Shown here piece after piece: positions 1-7,577 of a stretch of DNA of 64,000 nucleotides. Each line of letters opens with the position of its first letter. The stretch's first letter is position 1. The DNA comes from Thiorhodovibrio winogradskyi (GTDB lineage: Bacteria; Pseudomonadota; Gammaproteobacteria; Chromatiales; Chromatiaceae): the NCBI RefSeq assembly GCF_036208045.1, contig NZ_CP121472.1:1375531-1439530 (forward strand). Direction: 5' to 3'. Below the pieces are notes generated by a model. That model ran no database searches, was not told the DNA's origin, and saw nothing but the letters and a program-made list of their open reading frames with translations. The position numbers and the translations under genes are program-made.

Positions 1-2406
1 CAGCACGTCCAGCTCGGCCGGGTCATCGGGCAGGATCAGCGCCTTGTCCTTGGCGCGCGGCGCGAACAGCGTCAGTACCGATTGCACGTCATAGCCGGCC
101 TTGTGCCCGGTGTTCAGGGTGGTCTTGGGCGCGCCGGTGCCGGTGATGCGCCCGCTCTCCAGTCCGCGTTCCTGCCGCAGCACCGGGGCGAGGTGCGCGA
201 ACAGGTAATTCGCGGTATCGGCAAAGGCGGTGAAGATCAGCACCTTGCGGTTGCCGGGGTTGATCGGCTGGTCGAGCTTGTCGAGCACCACCGCCTTGAG
301 CTGTTGCAGCTTGCTGTCGTCCTCGGGCGCGACCCGATCCATCGACGCCAGCAGGCCGTCGATTAGCACCAGGTCGCCGCGCAGATCATGCTGCCAGGCG
401 AGCAAGTCCATGTCGGCAAGGCTGATCTGTACCCGATTGCCGACGGTGAACTCTTCAAGCCCTGCTAGCTCTTCGTCTTCCAGCTCCTCGTCGTTGAAGA
501 CGGGGCTGAAGCTGGTCGGCACACTGCCGCCGCCGTTGGCCTCGAAGGTTTCGATGGCTTTTAGCGTGTTGCTCAGGTTGTTGCTGAGTTGGCGCAAGGT
601 GAGCCGGAAGGCCTCCACCGAGCTTTCCAGCCGCTTGAGCAGGTTGGTGGTCATCAGCGCTTGCAGGCTGCGCTCGCGGTCCACCTGCCGCAGGGGCGCG
701 CCGCCGCTGGCCGGGTCGGTATCGTAGAGCGCCTCGTACTTGGCCAGCCGCGAGGGCAAGACATAGCTGATTGGGGCGTAGATCGCGAGCTTGAGCGCCG
801 AGAGCTGGGTGAAAATCTCGTTGAAGTCCATCACGTCGCGGCGGTGCGTGAGCGGACAATGGTAGGACTTCGGCTTCAGACGCTCGGGGAAGGAGCCGAT
901 GTCGCGGGTGTCGTAGAAGGTCTCGATATGGCGGCGGGAGCGGGCGATGGTCACCGCATCGAGCAGCTCGAAGAACTCAAAATCCAACGCCCGCAGAATG
1001 CTGGCCGGTGTGCGTTGCTCCGGGGCGAGCAGGCTCCAGCTATTGAACGCCTTTTGTGCCTGACGGAAGATTTCCTCCACGCTGCTGTCGCTGCGCAAAT
1101 GCCGGCTGAGCTGGTCGGACTGGCCTTCGTAGGCCAGCGCCAGTTGATTGCGCAGGTCGGTGAAGCGGTTGTTCACCGGGGTGGCGGAGAGCATCAGCAC
1201 CTTGGTCTTCACGCCCTCGCGGATGACCTGGTTCATCAGCCTCTGGTAGCGCGTCTCCCGCTCCTTGAAGGCATCGTTGTTACGAAAGTTGTGCGACTCG
1301 TCGATCACGACCAAGTCGTAGTTGCCCCAGTTGATCTTGTTCAGCGGGATACCGAAGGACTCCCCCTGGGTGCGCGAGAGGTCCGTGTGGCACAGCACGT
1401 CGTAGTTGAAGCGATCCGCCGCGAACAGATTCGTCTTGAGATTGGCGTTGTAGTTCAGCCAATTGTCGGCCAGCTTCTTCGGGCACAACACCAGCACGGA
1501 GCGGTTGCGCAACTCGTAATACTTGATGACCGCCAGCGCGGTGAAGGTCTTGCCCAGCCCGACACTGTCAGCCAGGATGCAGCCGTTGTAGGTCTCAAGC
1601 TTGTTGATGATGCCGGTGGCCGCATCACGCTGGAAGTTAAACAGCTTCTGCCAAACCTGGGTTTCCTGATACCCAGTGCGGTCGTTCGGTAGCACGTCCT
1701 CGTCAACATCGTCCAGGAACTCCCGGAAGATGTGATACAGCATCAGGAAGTAAATCCGCTCCGCCGGGTTTTCCTGGTAGACCGACTCAATGTGCCGGCA
1801 AATCGCCTCGGTGACATCTTCGAGCTGTTCTGGATCGGACCAGACTTGCTCAAAAAGTTGCAGGTAGCTCTGCGTATGGGCCGGTTCATCCAGCCGGTTG
1901 ACGAAATTGGAGACCGCGTTGCCTTTCTGGTACCCCAGGTCAGTCAGGGTAAATCCGCTCAAAGGCATATAGACCGCATCCCCGCCACCGCCCGACGCAG
2001 CACCCCCGAGGTGCGCGAACCCCTGCATCGGAGCCTGCGTTCGGTTCGACTTAAAACGCGCCCGCTGCCGAATCCAGTCCGCACACTCCCGCGCAATGGC
2101 CCGCTGAGTCAACTGATTGCGCAGATGAATCTCAAACTCCGTTCCGTACAGACTCGTCTCGCGCCCGAGCTTCGGGATATAAAACTCCCGCCGCTCCTTC
2201 CTCAGCCGATCCGTCACCTCCGAAGCCACAAAAGTCGGCGCGGTGAAAATGAACTCCAGCCGCTCGACCTTGGCAAGCTCCGCCTTCAACGCCTCGAAGG
2301 CATAGATCGAAAAACACGACGCCGCCACCCGCAGCCGAGAACCAGGCCGCAGGCTGTCTTTTAGATCATCGCCGAACAGCGCGTTCGTGTTGTCGAGAAG
2401 TTTCAT
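1..2406 (-). CDS. SNF2-like DEAD/DEAH helicase with PLD-like N-terminus (partial)
   Basis: The frame is open from the ATG at 2406 to the window edge, so about 802 N-terminal residues are present and the C-terminus lies outside. An N-terminal block of about 130 residues resembles the phospholipase-D-like module found ahead of some helicases. It is followed by a superfamily 2 helicase core: Walker A ADSVGLGKT near residue 277, Walker B DESH near 369, motif III LSATPVNNR, then a long insertion. The start of the second RecA-like lobe (KVLIFTAF) is near residue 720. Proteins of this layout are often found in restriction or phage-defence islands; a defence role here is inference from family and setting. 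No methyltransferase or nuclease partner is visible inside the window; partners could lie to the left. The large antisense open frames across it are shadows. Confidence 0.85.
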   Translation of the reverse strand, partial: MKLLDNTNALFGDDLKDSLRPGSRLRVAASCFSIYAFEALKAELAKVERLEFIFTAPTFVASEVTDRLRKERREFYIPKLGRETSLYGTEFEIHLRNQLTQRAIARECADWIRQRARFKSNRTQAPMQGFAHLGGAASGGGGDAVYMPLSGFTLTDLGYQKGNAVSNFVNRLDEPAHTQSYLQLFEQVWSDPEQLEDVTEAICRHIESVYQENPAERIYFLMLYHIFREFLDDVDEDVLPNDRTGYQETQVWQKLFNFQRDAATGIINKLETYNGCILADSVGLGKTFTALAVIKYYELRNRSVLVLCPKKLADNWLNYNANLKTNLFAADRFNYDVLCHTDLSRTQGESFGIPLNKINWGNYDLVVIDESHNFRNNDAFKERETRYQRLMNQVIREGVKTKVLMLSATPVNNRFTDLRNQLALAYEGQSDQLSRHLRSDSSVEEIFRQAQKAFNSWSLLAPEQRTPASILRALDFEFFELLDAVTIARSRRHIETFYDTRDIGSFPERLKPKSYHCPLTHRRDVMDFNEIFTQLSALKLAIYAPISYVLPSRLAKYEALYDTDPASGGAPLRQVDRERSLQALMTTNLLKRLESSVEAFRLTLRQLSNNLSNTLKAIETFEANGGGSVPTSFSPVFNDEELEDEELAGLEEFTVGNRVQISLADMDLLAWQHDLRGDLVLIDGLLASMDRVAPEDDSKLQQLKAVVLDKLDQPINPGNRKVLIFTAFADTANYLFAHLAPVLRQERGLESGRITGTGAPKTTLNTGHKAGYDVQSVLTLFAPRAKDKALILPDDPAELDVL

Positions 2407-2466
2407 TCTTGAACAAGGACGACTTCAGAGCAGCTTCAGTGTTAACACCATTAGAGTAGGTCTAGT

Positions 2467-2721
2467 TTAATCGTTCTGATCTCTTAGCAGAAACCAAGCG
2501 CCCCAAAATATCAGGATCGGAAAAAACCCAACCCAAAAAGTGTTCATCCAATCGTGTTTCCATGACCTGTTAAATCGCGCCCATTCTAGCTCCGTGCCCG
2601 TTACCCATGGCTGATTCAACATCACGATTACTATTGGCCAAATCACAGAAGCGACAGCGCCAATTCTTGTTATAAATCTCCAGTTTTCTCGAAAATAGGA
2701 AACCAATTCGTTCCAATTCAT
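2467..2721 (-). CDS. small two-helix membrane protein, unknown
   Basis: An 84-residue product with a likely hydrophobic helix at about 20-38 (IGAVASVIWPIVIVML) and another at about 62-78 (FWVGFFPILIFWGAWFLL), separated by a charged loop rich in W and R. The ATG at 2721 follows a GGGG-containing stretch. It lies 60 bases beyond the helicase start and points the same way. I do not recognise the family. AT content is higher than in the core genes, which fits the accessory character of this end of the window. Confidence 0.55.
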   Translation of the reverse strand: MNWNELVSYFRENWRFITRIGAVASVIWPIVIVMLNQPWVTGTELEWARFNRSWKHDWMNTFWVGFFPILIFWGAWFLLRDQND

Positions 2722-2875
2722 ACGTTCGAACCCCGTAATTCGTAGTTATGCTTCAGTAGCAACATAAGAAAAATTCAGTCTTGATATCTGGCCAGGGTCT
2801 TGACTATTTCCGAAATTCGACTCTGCCCAGCATAAAGAAAGCCGACCTGATCTGTCACAAATCATCAACGCTAAG

Positions 2876-3223
2876 CTAATTACATCTAAATCCTCCCACG
2901 CCATCTGAACGGCAATGTGTACCGTTGCTATTTCGCCAACCACCAGCACCATCTGAACGCGACCAAGATCCATCGCTGTGCCGTAATCCGCCAGCACCAT
3001 CGGAGCGGGAGTAGCTTCCGTCGCTATGTCTAAAACCACCAGCGCCATCTGAGCGCGAGTAGGTTCCATCGTTATGGCGAAATCCCCCAGCACCATCTGA
3101 TCGGGCTCCCATGCCATCACTGCATCGGTAGCCACCGGCTCCGTCTGATCGGCAGCTCTGTGCCTGCACTGTTGCAAGTGGAACCATCATCAGAAAAACA
3201 GTTAAACCAAATAGCCGAGCCAT
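2876..3223 (-). CDS. secreted 16-residue tandem-repeat protein
   Basis: A 115-residue protein with a clear Sec signal peptide (hydrophobic core LFGLTVFLMMVPLA, cleavage near VQA-QS). The mature part is almost entirely five and a half copies of a 16-residue repeat of the form RSDGAGGFRHSDGSYS, with Cys in the first and last units only (SCRSD, YRCSD, THCRSD, FRCN). The DNA repeat unit is 48 bases. An excellent Shine-Dalgarno site (AAGGAG) precedes the ATG. The Asp/Gly-rich repeats and terminal Cys pairs suggest a small periplasmic or surface protein held by disulfides, possibly binding metal; this is inference. The overlapping open frame at 2746-3177 is a by-product of the repeats. Confidence 0.7.
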   Translation of the reverse strand: MARLFGLTVFLMMVPLATVQAQSCRSDGAGGYRCSDGMGARSDGAGGFRHNDGTYSRSDGAGGFRHSDGSYSRSDGAGGLRHSDGSWSRSDGAGGWRNSNGTHCRSDGVGGFRCN

Positions 3224-3275
3224 TTACCATCTCCTTATTTCTTAGAAAAACAACTCTTTCAATTACCAGGCTTGT

Positions 3276-3752
3276 TTATTGCTCATTGTGCGTATTTCGA
3301 AGCACAAGAGTCCCCGCAATGAGATCATGTAGACCCTGTTTCTTTGCCGTGAAGGCAACCATGAGGTAACCGATCATCAAAATTAATGCGGAGAGGATCT
3401 TCGACCAGTACCTTGCGTTAGCCCGCCCAAAGCTGATGCGTTTGCCACCCATATCAGTAACAGTCATCCCGAACATCTTCTTTCCGACAGTCGCTTGCCA
3501 AGTGGAGGACTCTTGAACAGTAAAGTAGAGCCACTGTATAAAGATGCCCAGAATTGTTCCTAAAGCTTCTCCTGTGCTTTCAATGTCAGATGCAGATGCG
3601 GTTTCCGCCATATACAGACCGAGCACATAGGCAAGTGGAAAAACAATGACAATGATCAATATTTGACAAAGGATAATGTCAACAATGGCAGCGATAAAAC
3701 GAAACCAAAAACCAGCGTAGCTCAGATTGCTGGAACTATCATTTATTATCAT
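3276..3752 (-). CDS. RDD family membrane protein
   Basis: A 158-residue integral membrane protein of the RDD family. The signature starts at GFWFRFIAAIVDIIL, where the canonical R and D flank the first helix. Further helices lie at about 20-45, 65-85 and 125-140, and the conserved GKKMFGMTVTD and KKQGLHDLIAGT segments are present. The ATG at 3752 is chosen because a GGAG lies nine bases ahead; an in-frame TTG at 3767 would add five residues. RDD proteins are diverse and some have been linked to ion transport, but no specific role can be assigned here. Confidence 0.8.
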   Translation of the reverse strand: MIINDSSSNLSYAGFWFRFIAAIVDIILCQILIIVIVFPLAYVLGLYMAETASASDIESTGEALGTILGIFIQWLYFTVQESSTWQATVGKKMFGMTVTDMGGKRISFGRANARYWSKILSALILMIGYLMVAFTAKKQGLHDLIAGTLVLRNTHNEQ

Positions 3753-4022
3753 TGCCGAAGTCTCCAAAAAATTCGCATATCATCGCATTGGCTGAACCCT
3801 TGAACAGCAGGGAACAACGAGGGGGTTTCGTTATTTGCCTCTCAGCGACAGGTAACGTTTGCTAAGGAATTGGCGTCGCTATCGATTGTGCCGAAGCAAA
3901 CGCGCGCTGAGTGATCCTCACCAAAATTAATGCGCCCGTCCGAAAGAAATGGCTCTGTTACGTCTGGTGTGGGTAGATCGGTTTTTGCATAATTGGTTGA
4001 AACGTTTGCTAAGGACACGCCG

Positions 4023-4190
4023 GCCTATGGATATGTGGACGCGTCCTGCGGACCGGCCCGAGCACTGCGGGACGTGTGGACAACCCCGGTATTGCGCCGT
4101 TTCAGCGCCTTGGTTCTGCTTTGGACTGAAGGGCGGCGCAATACCGGGGTTGCCCACACTCTCGGGCCTCGCGCGCACATACCCACAGGC
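4023..4190. repeat. 168-bp imperfect inverted repeat (large hairpin)
   Basis: The inner arms at 4081-4099 and 4134-4152 are perfectly complementary over 19 bases and extend outward to 4074/4159 with one mismatch. Further out, 4054-4062 pairs with 4161-4169 in 8 of 9 positions and 4023-4043 pairs with 4170-4190 in 17 of 21. The loop is about 34 bases. A 15-base direct repeat (AACGTTTGCTAAGGA) occurs at 3854-3868 and 4001-4015. The rest of the gap 3753-4264 holds no convincing gene; open frames on both strands reflect the palindromic structure. A degenerate MITE-like element or a structured transcript is possible. Confidence 0.75.
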
Positions 4191-4264
4191 CCTGCAACTA
4201 GCTGAATATGAATATTCCCACAAAGAATCCAGCTAGCGCCGGGGCCTGGTGGTCGAAACCCATA

Positions 4265-4870
4265 CTAAACGTAAGAGGACCAAAGAAATTTCAGGCTTCG
4301 TCCAGTCTTACTCGATCCGTCCGCAAAGGTCGCCACAAACTTTTGAGCTAACTCATCGCGAAACTTGTCGTTTGAACTCAGCCTACTTCCAGTGCCCATC
4401 AAGTGGAATCTGACTCTTGCGCACGCGGTAGTGCGAACATCGCCACTCAAATGCCCCCCAGAGATAATATTGCCGGTGACAACTCCTCCAGACACCGTCC
4501 CGGAAACACGCGATTTATAGTCGCTACGGAAGTCGATTATTCGCATGTCAGAACATTCTCTGTGATCCTGATTGGATTGTTCTGCTAAGACTGGTTGTGA
4601 GTCGGATGGCTCTGGCGTCGCTGCCGGCTTGGGTAATTCGGGGGCGTTAACTTGTTGAATCATGTCTTGGGCGCGTTGCTGTGCTGCTTGTACATCAGAT
4701 GCTCTTGGTGCGCTATCGAGTCTGATGGCTTGTTCGTCAGCTTGCGCCGCACACGGAGTTTGTTGATACAGGGTTTCCCCATTTGGTTGTGCGCAGCGAT
4801 AAGCACCCGAATGAGCTAACCCTGAAAACGCAAAGAGCGTGCTGAGTGCCAAGAATTGCGGAAGAGTCAT
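4265..4870 (-). CDS. DUF4124 domain-containing secreted protein
   Basis: A 201-residue protein with a signal peptide (LALSTLFAFSGLAHS) followed directly by a DUF4124 module at about 21-45 (GAYRCAQPNGETLYQQTPC), with its usual two Cys residues. After a Gln/Pro-rich linker comes a C-terminal region with a Gly/Ser/Val-rich stretch (SGTVSGGVVTGNIISGG) and two more Cys. DUF4124 proteins are common, poorly characterised envelope proteins of gammaproteobacteria. A strong AAGGAG site precedes the ATG. Transcription appears single-gene. Confidence 0.75.
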   Translation of the reverse strand: MTLPQFLALSTLFAFSGLAHSGAYRCAQPNGETLYQQTPCAAQADEQAIRLDSAPRASDVQAAQQRAQDMIQQVNAPELPKPAATPEPSDSQPVLAEQSNQDHRECSDMRIIDFRSDYKSRVSGTVSGGVVTGNIISGGHLSGDVRTTACARVRFHLMGTGSRLSSNDKFRDELAQKFVATFADGSSKTGRSLKFLWSSYV

Positions 4871-4963
4871 TTTCTACTCCTTATCACTCAAAAAGAAACA
4901 TGCCGCAGGTTTTTCCAGTGGTTGCGCGCAAAAGGTGATTTGGAACCGTTAGAGTCAGCCGCC

Positions 4964-5818
4964 CTATCCTGCTCTCAATAATGCAAAGGGTCGGAACGAC
5001 GATGCTCGCCCGGCGAAGTCGCTGACATTAAGGATCAAGGATGCGAGCAAATAAGCGCCAACAACCACATTCAGACCGGGAACCGCGAGAGCAGAGAACA
5101 AGGTCACATACTTGGCAGCCTTCCGCCCGAGCGTCTTGATCGTCATGTCGCGAAACTGCTCGAAAGCCATCTCTCCGCTGCGATACCGACGCCATACCTC
5201 AAACACGATGATCCCGGAGGAGGCGACGACCAATACGGGGAAGTGATCCCACAGCGAGGGATCGTCCTGGAACTCCAGCATCCGGTCGACGAAGTCCTCC
5301 ACCCGCATCGTCAGGTCCTCGTTGGACAGGCCGGATGAGGGCAGATCCATCTTCTCTGCCAGCTCATCCGTGACGAGAATCTCGGTGTCGGGATTGGCCG
5401 CCATCCAGGCGTTGATCGCGCCGGCGTCATCGGTGGCTTTCAGCTGCAGTGACCAGCTCTCTCCGGAGGAACGGTCCAACATCTGCACATCGACGGCGCG
5501 GTGGTTGGTGTCGGGATAGAGCGCCGCGAAGACCGAGTCCCCGTCCTCGTTCTCAAGGCGCTGGAACTCCATCTCATGCAGGATGCCCTTGGTGTTGTTC
5601 ACCAGCCCGGCAATTTGATCTTCGTCATAAGCGGCAAGCCTGGCACTGGTTTCCTCGACGGATAGCGCCGCCCACTCGGGAGAAGACCGCCGCAAGGCCG
5701 CGAGCACCGCCAAATCTTGGTCGGTGAGAGAGGCTGACGGATCAAAGGCCACCTTCGCCAGCGAGGCGAGAATCGCCGCCTCGTCGAAACGCCGGGAGAT
5801 GTGCTTGACCTCAATCAC
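4964..5818 (-). CDS. unknown protein with C-terminal membrane segments
   Basis: I place the start at the GTG at 5818, seven bases after the stop of the upstream DUF697 gene, giving 284 residues; the longer frame up to 5893 would overlap that gene by 68 bases. The N-terminal two thirds is soluble and acidic, with a block LQLKATDDAGAINAWM followed by NPDTEILVTDELAEKM. Two likely membrane segments are at about 190-207 (FPVLVVASSGIIVFEVW) and 235-260 (YVTLFSALAVPGLNVVVGAYLL). I do not recognise the family. Tight coupling to the DUF697 gene suggests a joint role at the membrane. Confidence 0.6.
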   Translation of the reverse strand: MIEVKHISRRFDEAAILASLAKVAFDPSASLTDQDLAVLAALRRSSPEWAALSVEETSARLAAYDEDQIAGLVNNTKGILHEMEFQRLENEDGDSVFAALYPDTNHRAVDVQMLDRSSGESWSLQLKATDDAGAINAWMAANPDTEILVTDELAEKMDLPSSGLSNEDLTMRVEDFVDRMLEFQDDPSLWDHFPVLVVASSGIIVFEVWRRYRSGEMAFEQFRDMTIKTLGRKAAKYVTLFSALAVPGLNVVVGAYLLASLILNVSDFAGRASSFRPFALLRAG

Positions 5819-5825
5819 CGGTCGC

Positions 5826-6368
5826 TCACAGCTGGTCTTTGCGCTCCATGACCTCGGCCTTGGCCGTCTTGGCCTGCTGCTTGCCCTCTTCACGCGCCTT
5901 GGCCCAGGCCGCGCGCATGTCCGCCTGGCTCATGGTCTGACCGCGCTCCTTTTTCTCCAGGTACAGATCCATGACCCGGCCGATGGCGTATGTCAGCCCG
6001 TAGACCAAGGGGATAGTGGTGAACCCAGCCAAGAAGGGTAGCCCGGTCTTGTAAAGACCGAGCGCAATCTGCTGGGCAATCATGCCAAGACCAACGACCC
6101 CGCCAATCTCAACCACCAGGTCTTTGGCTTCCTTCTCGGAGAGCGGCATGCCCCGGATGGCACTGAGCCGCGTGCCCATGTACGCCTGAATAGGCGTCAG
6201 CACAAAGATGTCAGCGAAGGGAATCGGCTGCACCGCGACAGCGGCGCAGGTGGCCGAGAAGATGTGAATGATGCGAGAACGTTTCTGATCGTCGGTCAGG
6301 TCGGTGCGATTCTCGATGTCCGTGACTTCACGCTGGATGCGCTGCTTTGCTGATTCGATGATGTCCAT
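5826..6368 (-). CDS. DUF697-like membrane protein
   Basis: A 180-residue protein starting at the ATG at 6368 (MDIIESAKQR). An N-terminal charged helix leads into a region like the C-terminal membrane domain of YcjF/Era-like GTPases (DUF697): IPFADIFVLTPIQAYMGTRL, then GGVVGLGMIAQQIALGL and PFLAGFTTIPLVYGLTYAIGRVMD. The C-terminus is a charged coiled coil rich in K, E and A. No GTPase motif is present, so only the membrane module exists here. An in-frame extension to 6455 lacks a better ribosome site. Confidence 0.65.
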   Translation of the reverse strand: MDIIESAKQRIQREVTDIENRTDLTDDQKRSRIIHIFSATCAAVAVQPIPFADIFVLTPIQAYMGTRLSAIRGMPLSEKEAKDLVVEIGGVVGLGMIAQQIALGLYKTGLPFLAGFTTIPLVYGLTYAIGRVMDLYLEKKERGQTMSQADMRAAWAKAREEGKQQAKTAKAEVMERKDQL

Positions 6369-6850
6369 AACAACACCAGAGTGGCTCCTGTTGCGGTAGA
6401 GACTCAGAGCACCGAGCCACTGCGACTCCAGCATTTTTCGCGACGTCCCAGCCAAAGTCTAGGCGAAGAAAACCCATGACGGCAAGAAAAATAGCACAGC
6501 GAGTGCCGACAACTCCTGTCGCGCTACCCCCTTGACAAGGCGGGAAATCGCCAACGGCGCCCGCCATTTGTAGGGAAATTCCCTACAAATGTACTCTTTT
6601 TAGAGATATTATATCCATCTCGTGGTTTGTTGGAGCGCATTGACCAGCCGCATAATTTATTGAGAAAACTTTTTGTCGCCGACTTGCCGTTCAGCCCATC
6701 AACTACCGCCGCTTGGGCAGCGGCGGTTTGCTGATCATCCGCATTCTGCGCAGCCGCGCAGTCGAACACGGGCATTTTTCGGCGAGCGCTGGGGGCGGGG
6801 CGGTGGCTGTCGGTCCACTGTTGTCAGTGACCGGTCCGGAGGGGTGAAGT
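6369..6850. other. intergenic region without a convincing gene
   Basis: About 480 bases between the leftward DUF697 gene and the rightward gene at 6851. Short open frames exist on both strands but lack ribosome sites and coding character. The notable content is the perfect palindrome at 6565-6591. The stretch 6595-6665 is AT-rich relative to its surroundings and could hold promoters for the divergent genes. Confidence 0.5.
6565..6591. promoter_or_regulatory. 27-base palindrome, candidate operator
   Basis: CATTTGTAGGGAA and its exact reverse complement flank a single central A, giving 13-base perfect arms. It sits in the divergent region about 200 bases ahead of the DUF697 gene and 260 ahead of the gene at 6851. 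It lacks a T-tract on either side, so an operator for a dimeric regulator is more likely than a terminator. The cognate regulator is unknown. Confidence 0.5.
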
Positions 6851-7132
6851 ATGACGTCGAAGACGAAGACCGAGACGAAGACGAAGTCCGAAGCCGCAGC
6901 CACTAACGTCACGCAGATGCCGCTCACCGTCGAGCGTGTCGCCACCTTCAAGACTCCTGATGGCAAGTTCTTCACCACCGAAGCCGAAGCCCTCATGCAC
7001 ATCGCCAAGGCGAAGTTCAGTGATCGCATTGAGGCCTACATCACCGCCAAAGGCGAGCAGCCCAAGGGCGTCGCCGGACGGGCGCGCAACATCATCGGTG
7101 ATTTCCTGGCTTGGGAAGAATCCCAGAAATAG
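6851..7132 (+). CDS. conserved small hypothetical protein
   Basis: A 93-residue soluble protein. The N-terminus is a Lys/Thr/Glu-rich tail (SKTKTETKTKSE) followed by a compact domain: VERVATFKTPDGKFFTTEAEALMHIAKAKFSDRIEAYI. A strong GGAGG site lies seven bases before the ATG. The KTPDGKFFTTEAEA pattern is reminiscent of small phage or accessory-island proteins, which matches the nearby element remnant, but I do not recognise the family. Confidence 0.6.
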   Translation: MTSKTKTETKTKSEAAATNVTQMPLTVERVATFKTPDGKFFTTEAEALMHIAKAKFSDRIEAYITAKGEQPKGVAGRARNIIGDFLAWEESQK

Positions 7133-7280
7133 GATTTTGGACTAAGTTGAAAGGCAGGAATGCTGAAGCCAGTCAGCAGCGGTAATGGCACGTCGCCGGG
7201 AAATGGGAGACTTGGGATCGGCTGCAAGTACGCCGACGAATACCCGGACTGCGGGAGATTGGCACCCGCCCTGCCGTCCT

Positions 7281-7400
7281 TATTAGAAAGCAGCGGATGA
7301 CAAGACACCCGTTAGGCGCGCTCGCGGGTTGAGTTGGAAGCGGCTACTCCATGGAGCAGCAGATGACCCTGGCTACGGCTACATCGGCTGCTTTCTAATA
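7281..7400. repeat. 19-base inverted repeat enclosing 82 bases
   Basis: Positions 7281-7299 and 7382-7400 are reverse complements with a single mismatch (TATTAGAAAGCAGCGGATG type arms). The structure ends 24 bases before the ATG of the RMF-like gene, so if transcribed it forms a long stem in that gene's leader. The remaining gap from 7133 to 7280 shows no gene. Confidence 0.6.
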
Positions 7401-7424
7401 CGGACCGAAACGACCCTGACCCAC

Positions 7425-7577
7425 ATGCCCCTCCCTAGCACACCGCAAACCGCCGCGCTTGCCTTCTGGCAGGGGTACTACGAGTACCTGGCTGGGTTTG
7501 CGGTGTGCCCCTATAAAGAGGGAGTGGAGGCTGATGCCTGGGGGCTGGGGTGGAGGGCTCAGGCGTCTGGCCGCTGA
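7425..7577 (+). CDS. RMF/CrpP-like small protein
   Basis: A 50-residue protein beginning at the ATG at 7425 (MPLPSTPQTAALAF). It matches the small ribosome modulation factor-like fold: GYYEYLAGFAVCPYKEGVEADAWGLGWRAQ resembles the RMF core with its G-x-CPY-x-G and W-x-x-GW pattern. E. coli RMF is 55 residues, so the size fits. RMF drives 100S ribosome dimer formation in stationary phase; relatives of this fold include antibiotic-modifying CrpP, so function is not certain. The 3' end overlaps the convergent BLUF gene by 19 bases. A longer frame from 7329 lacks family support upstream. Confidence 0.65.
   Translation: MPLPSTPQTAALAFWQGYYEYLAGFAVCPYKEGVEADAWGLGWRAQASGR

Noticed and set aside
589-1692. 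367-residue open frame on the plus strand
   Set aside because: Antisense of the helicase gene whose motifs (ADSVGLGKT, DESH, LSATP) are unmistakable on the other strand.
2876-3223. 48-base repeats resembling a CRISPR array
   Set aside because: The repeats are contiguous, diverged and in frame in a secreted protein.
3927-4236. three overlapping open frames on both strands
   Set aside because: All are produced by the palindromic repeat at 4023-4190; none has a ribosome site or family resemblance.
7311-7317. GTTAGGC resembling an integron attC core box
   Set aside because: No matching inverse core site lies within 150 bases upstream and no integron integrase is present; the heptamer is short enough to occur by chance.
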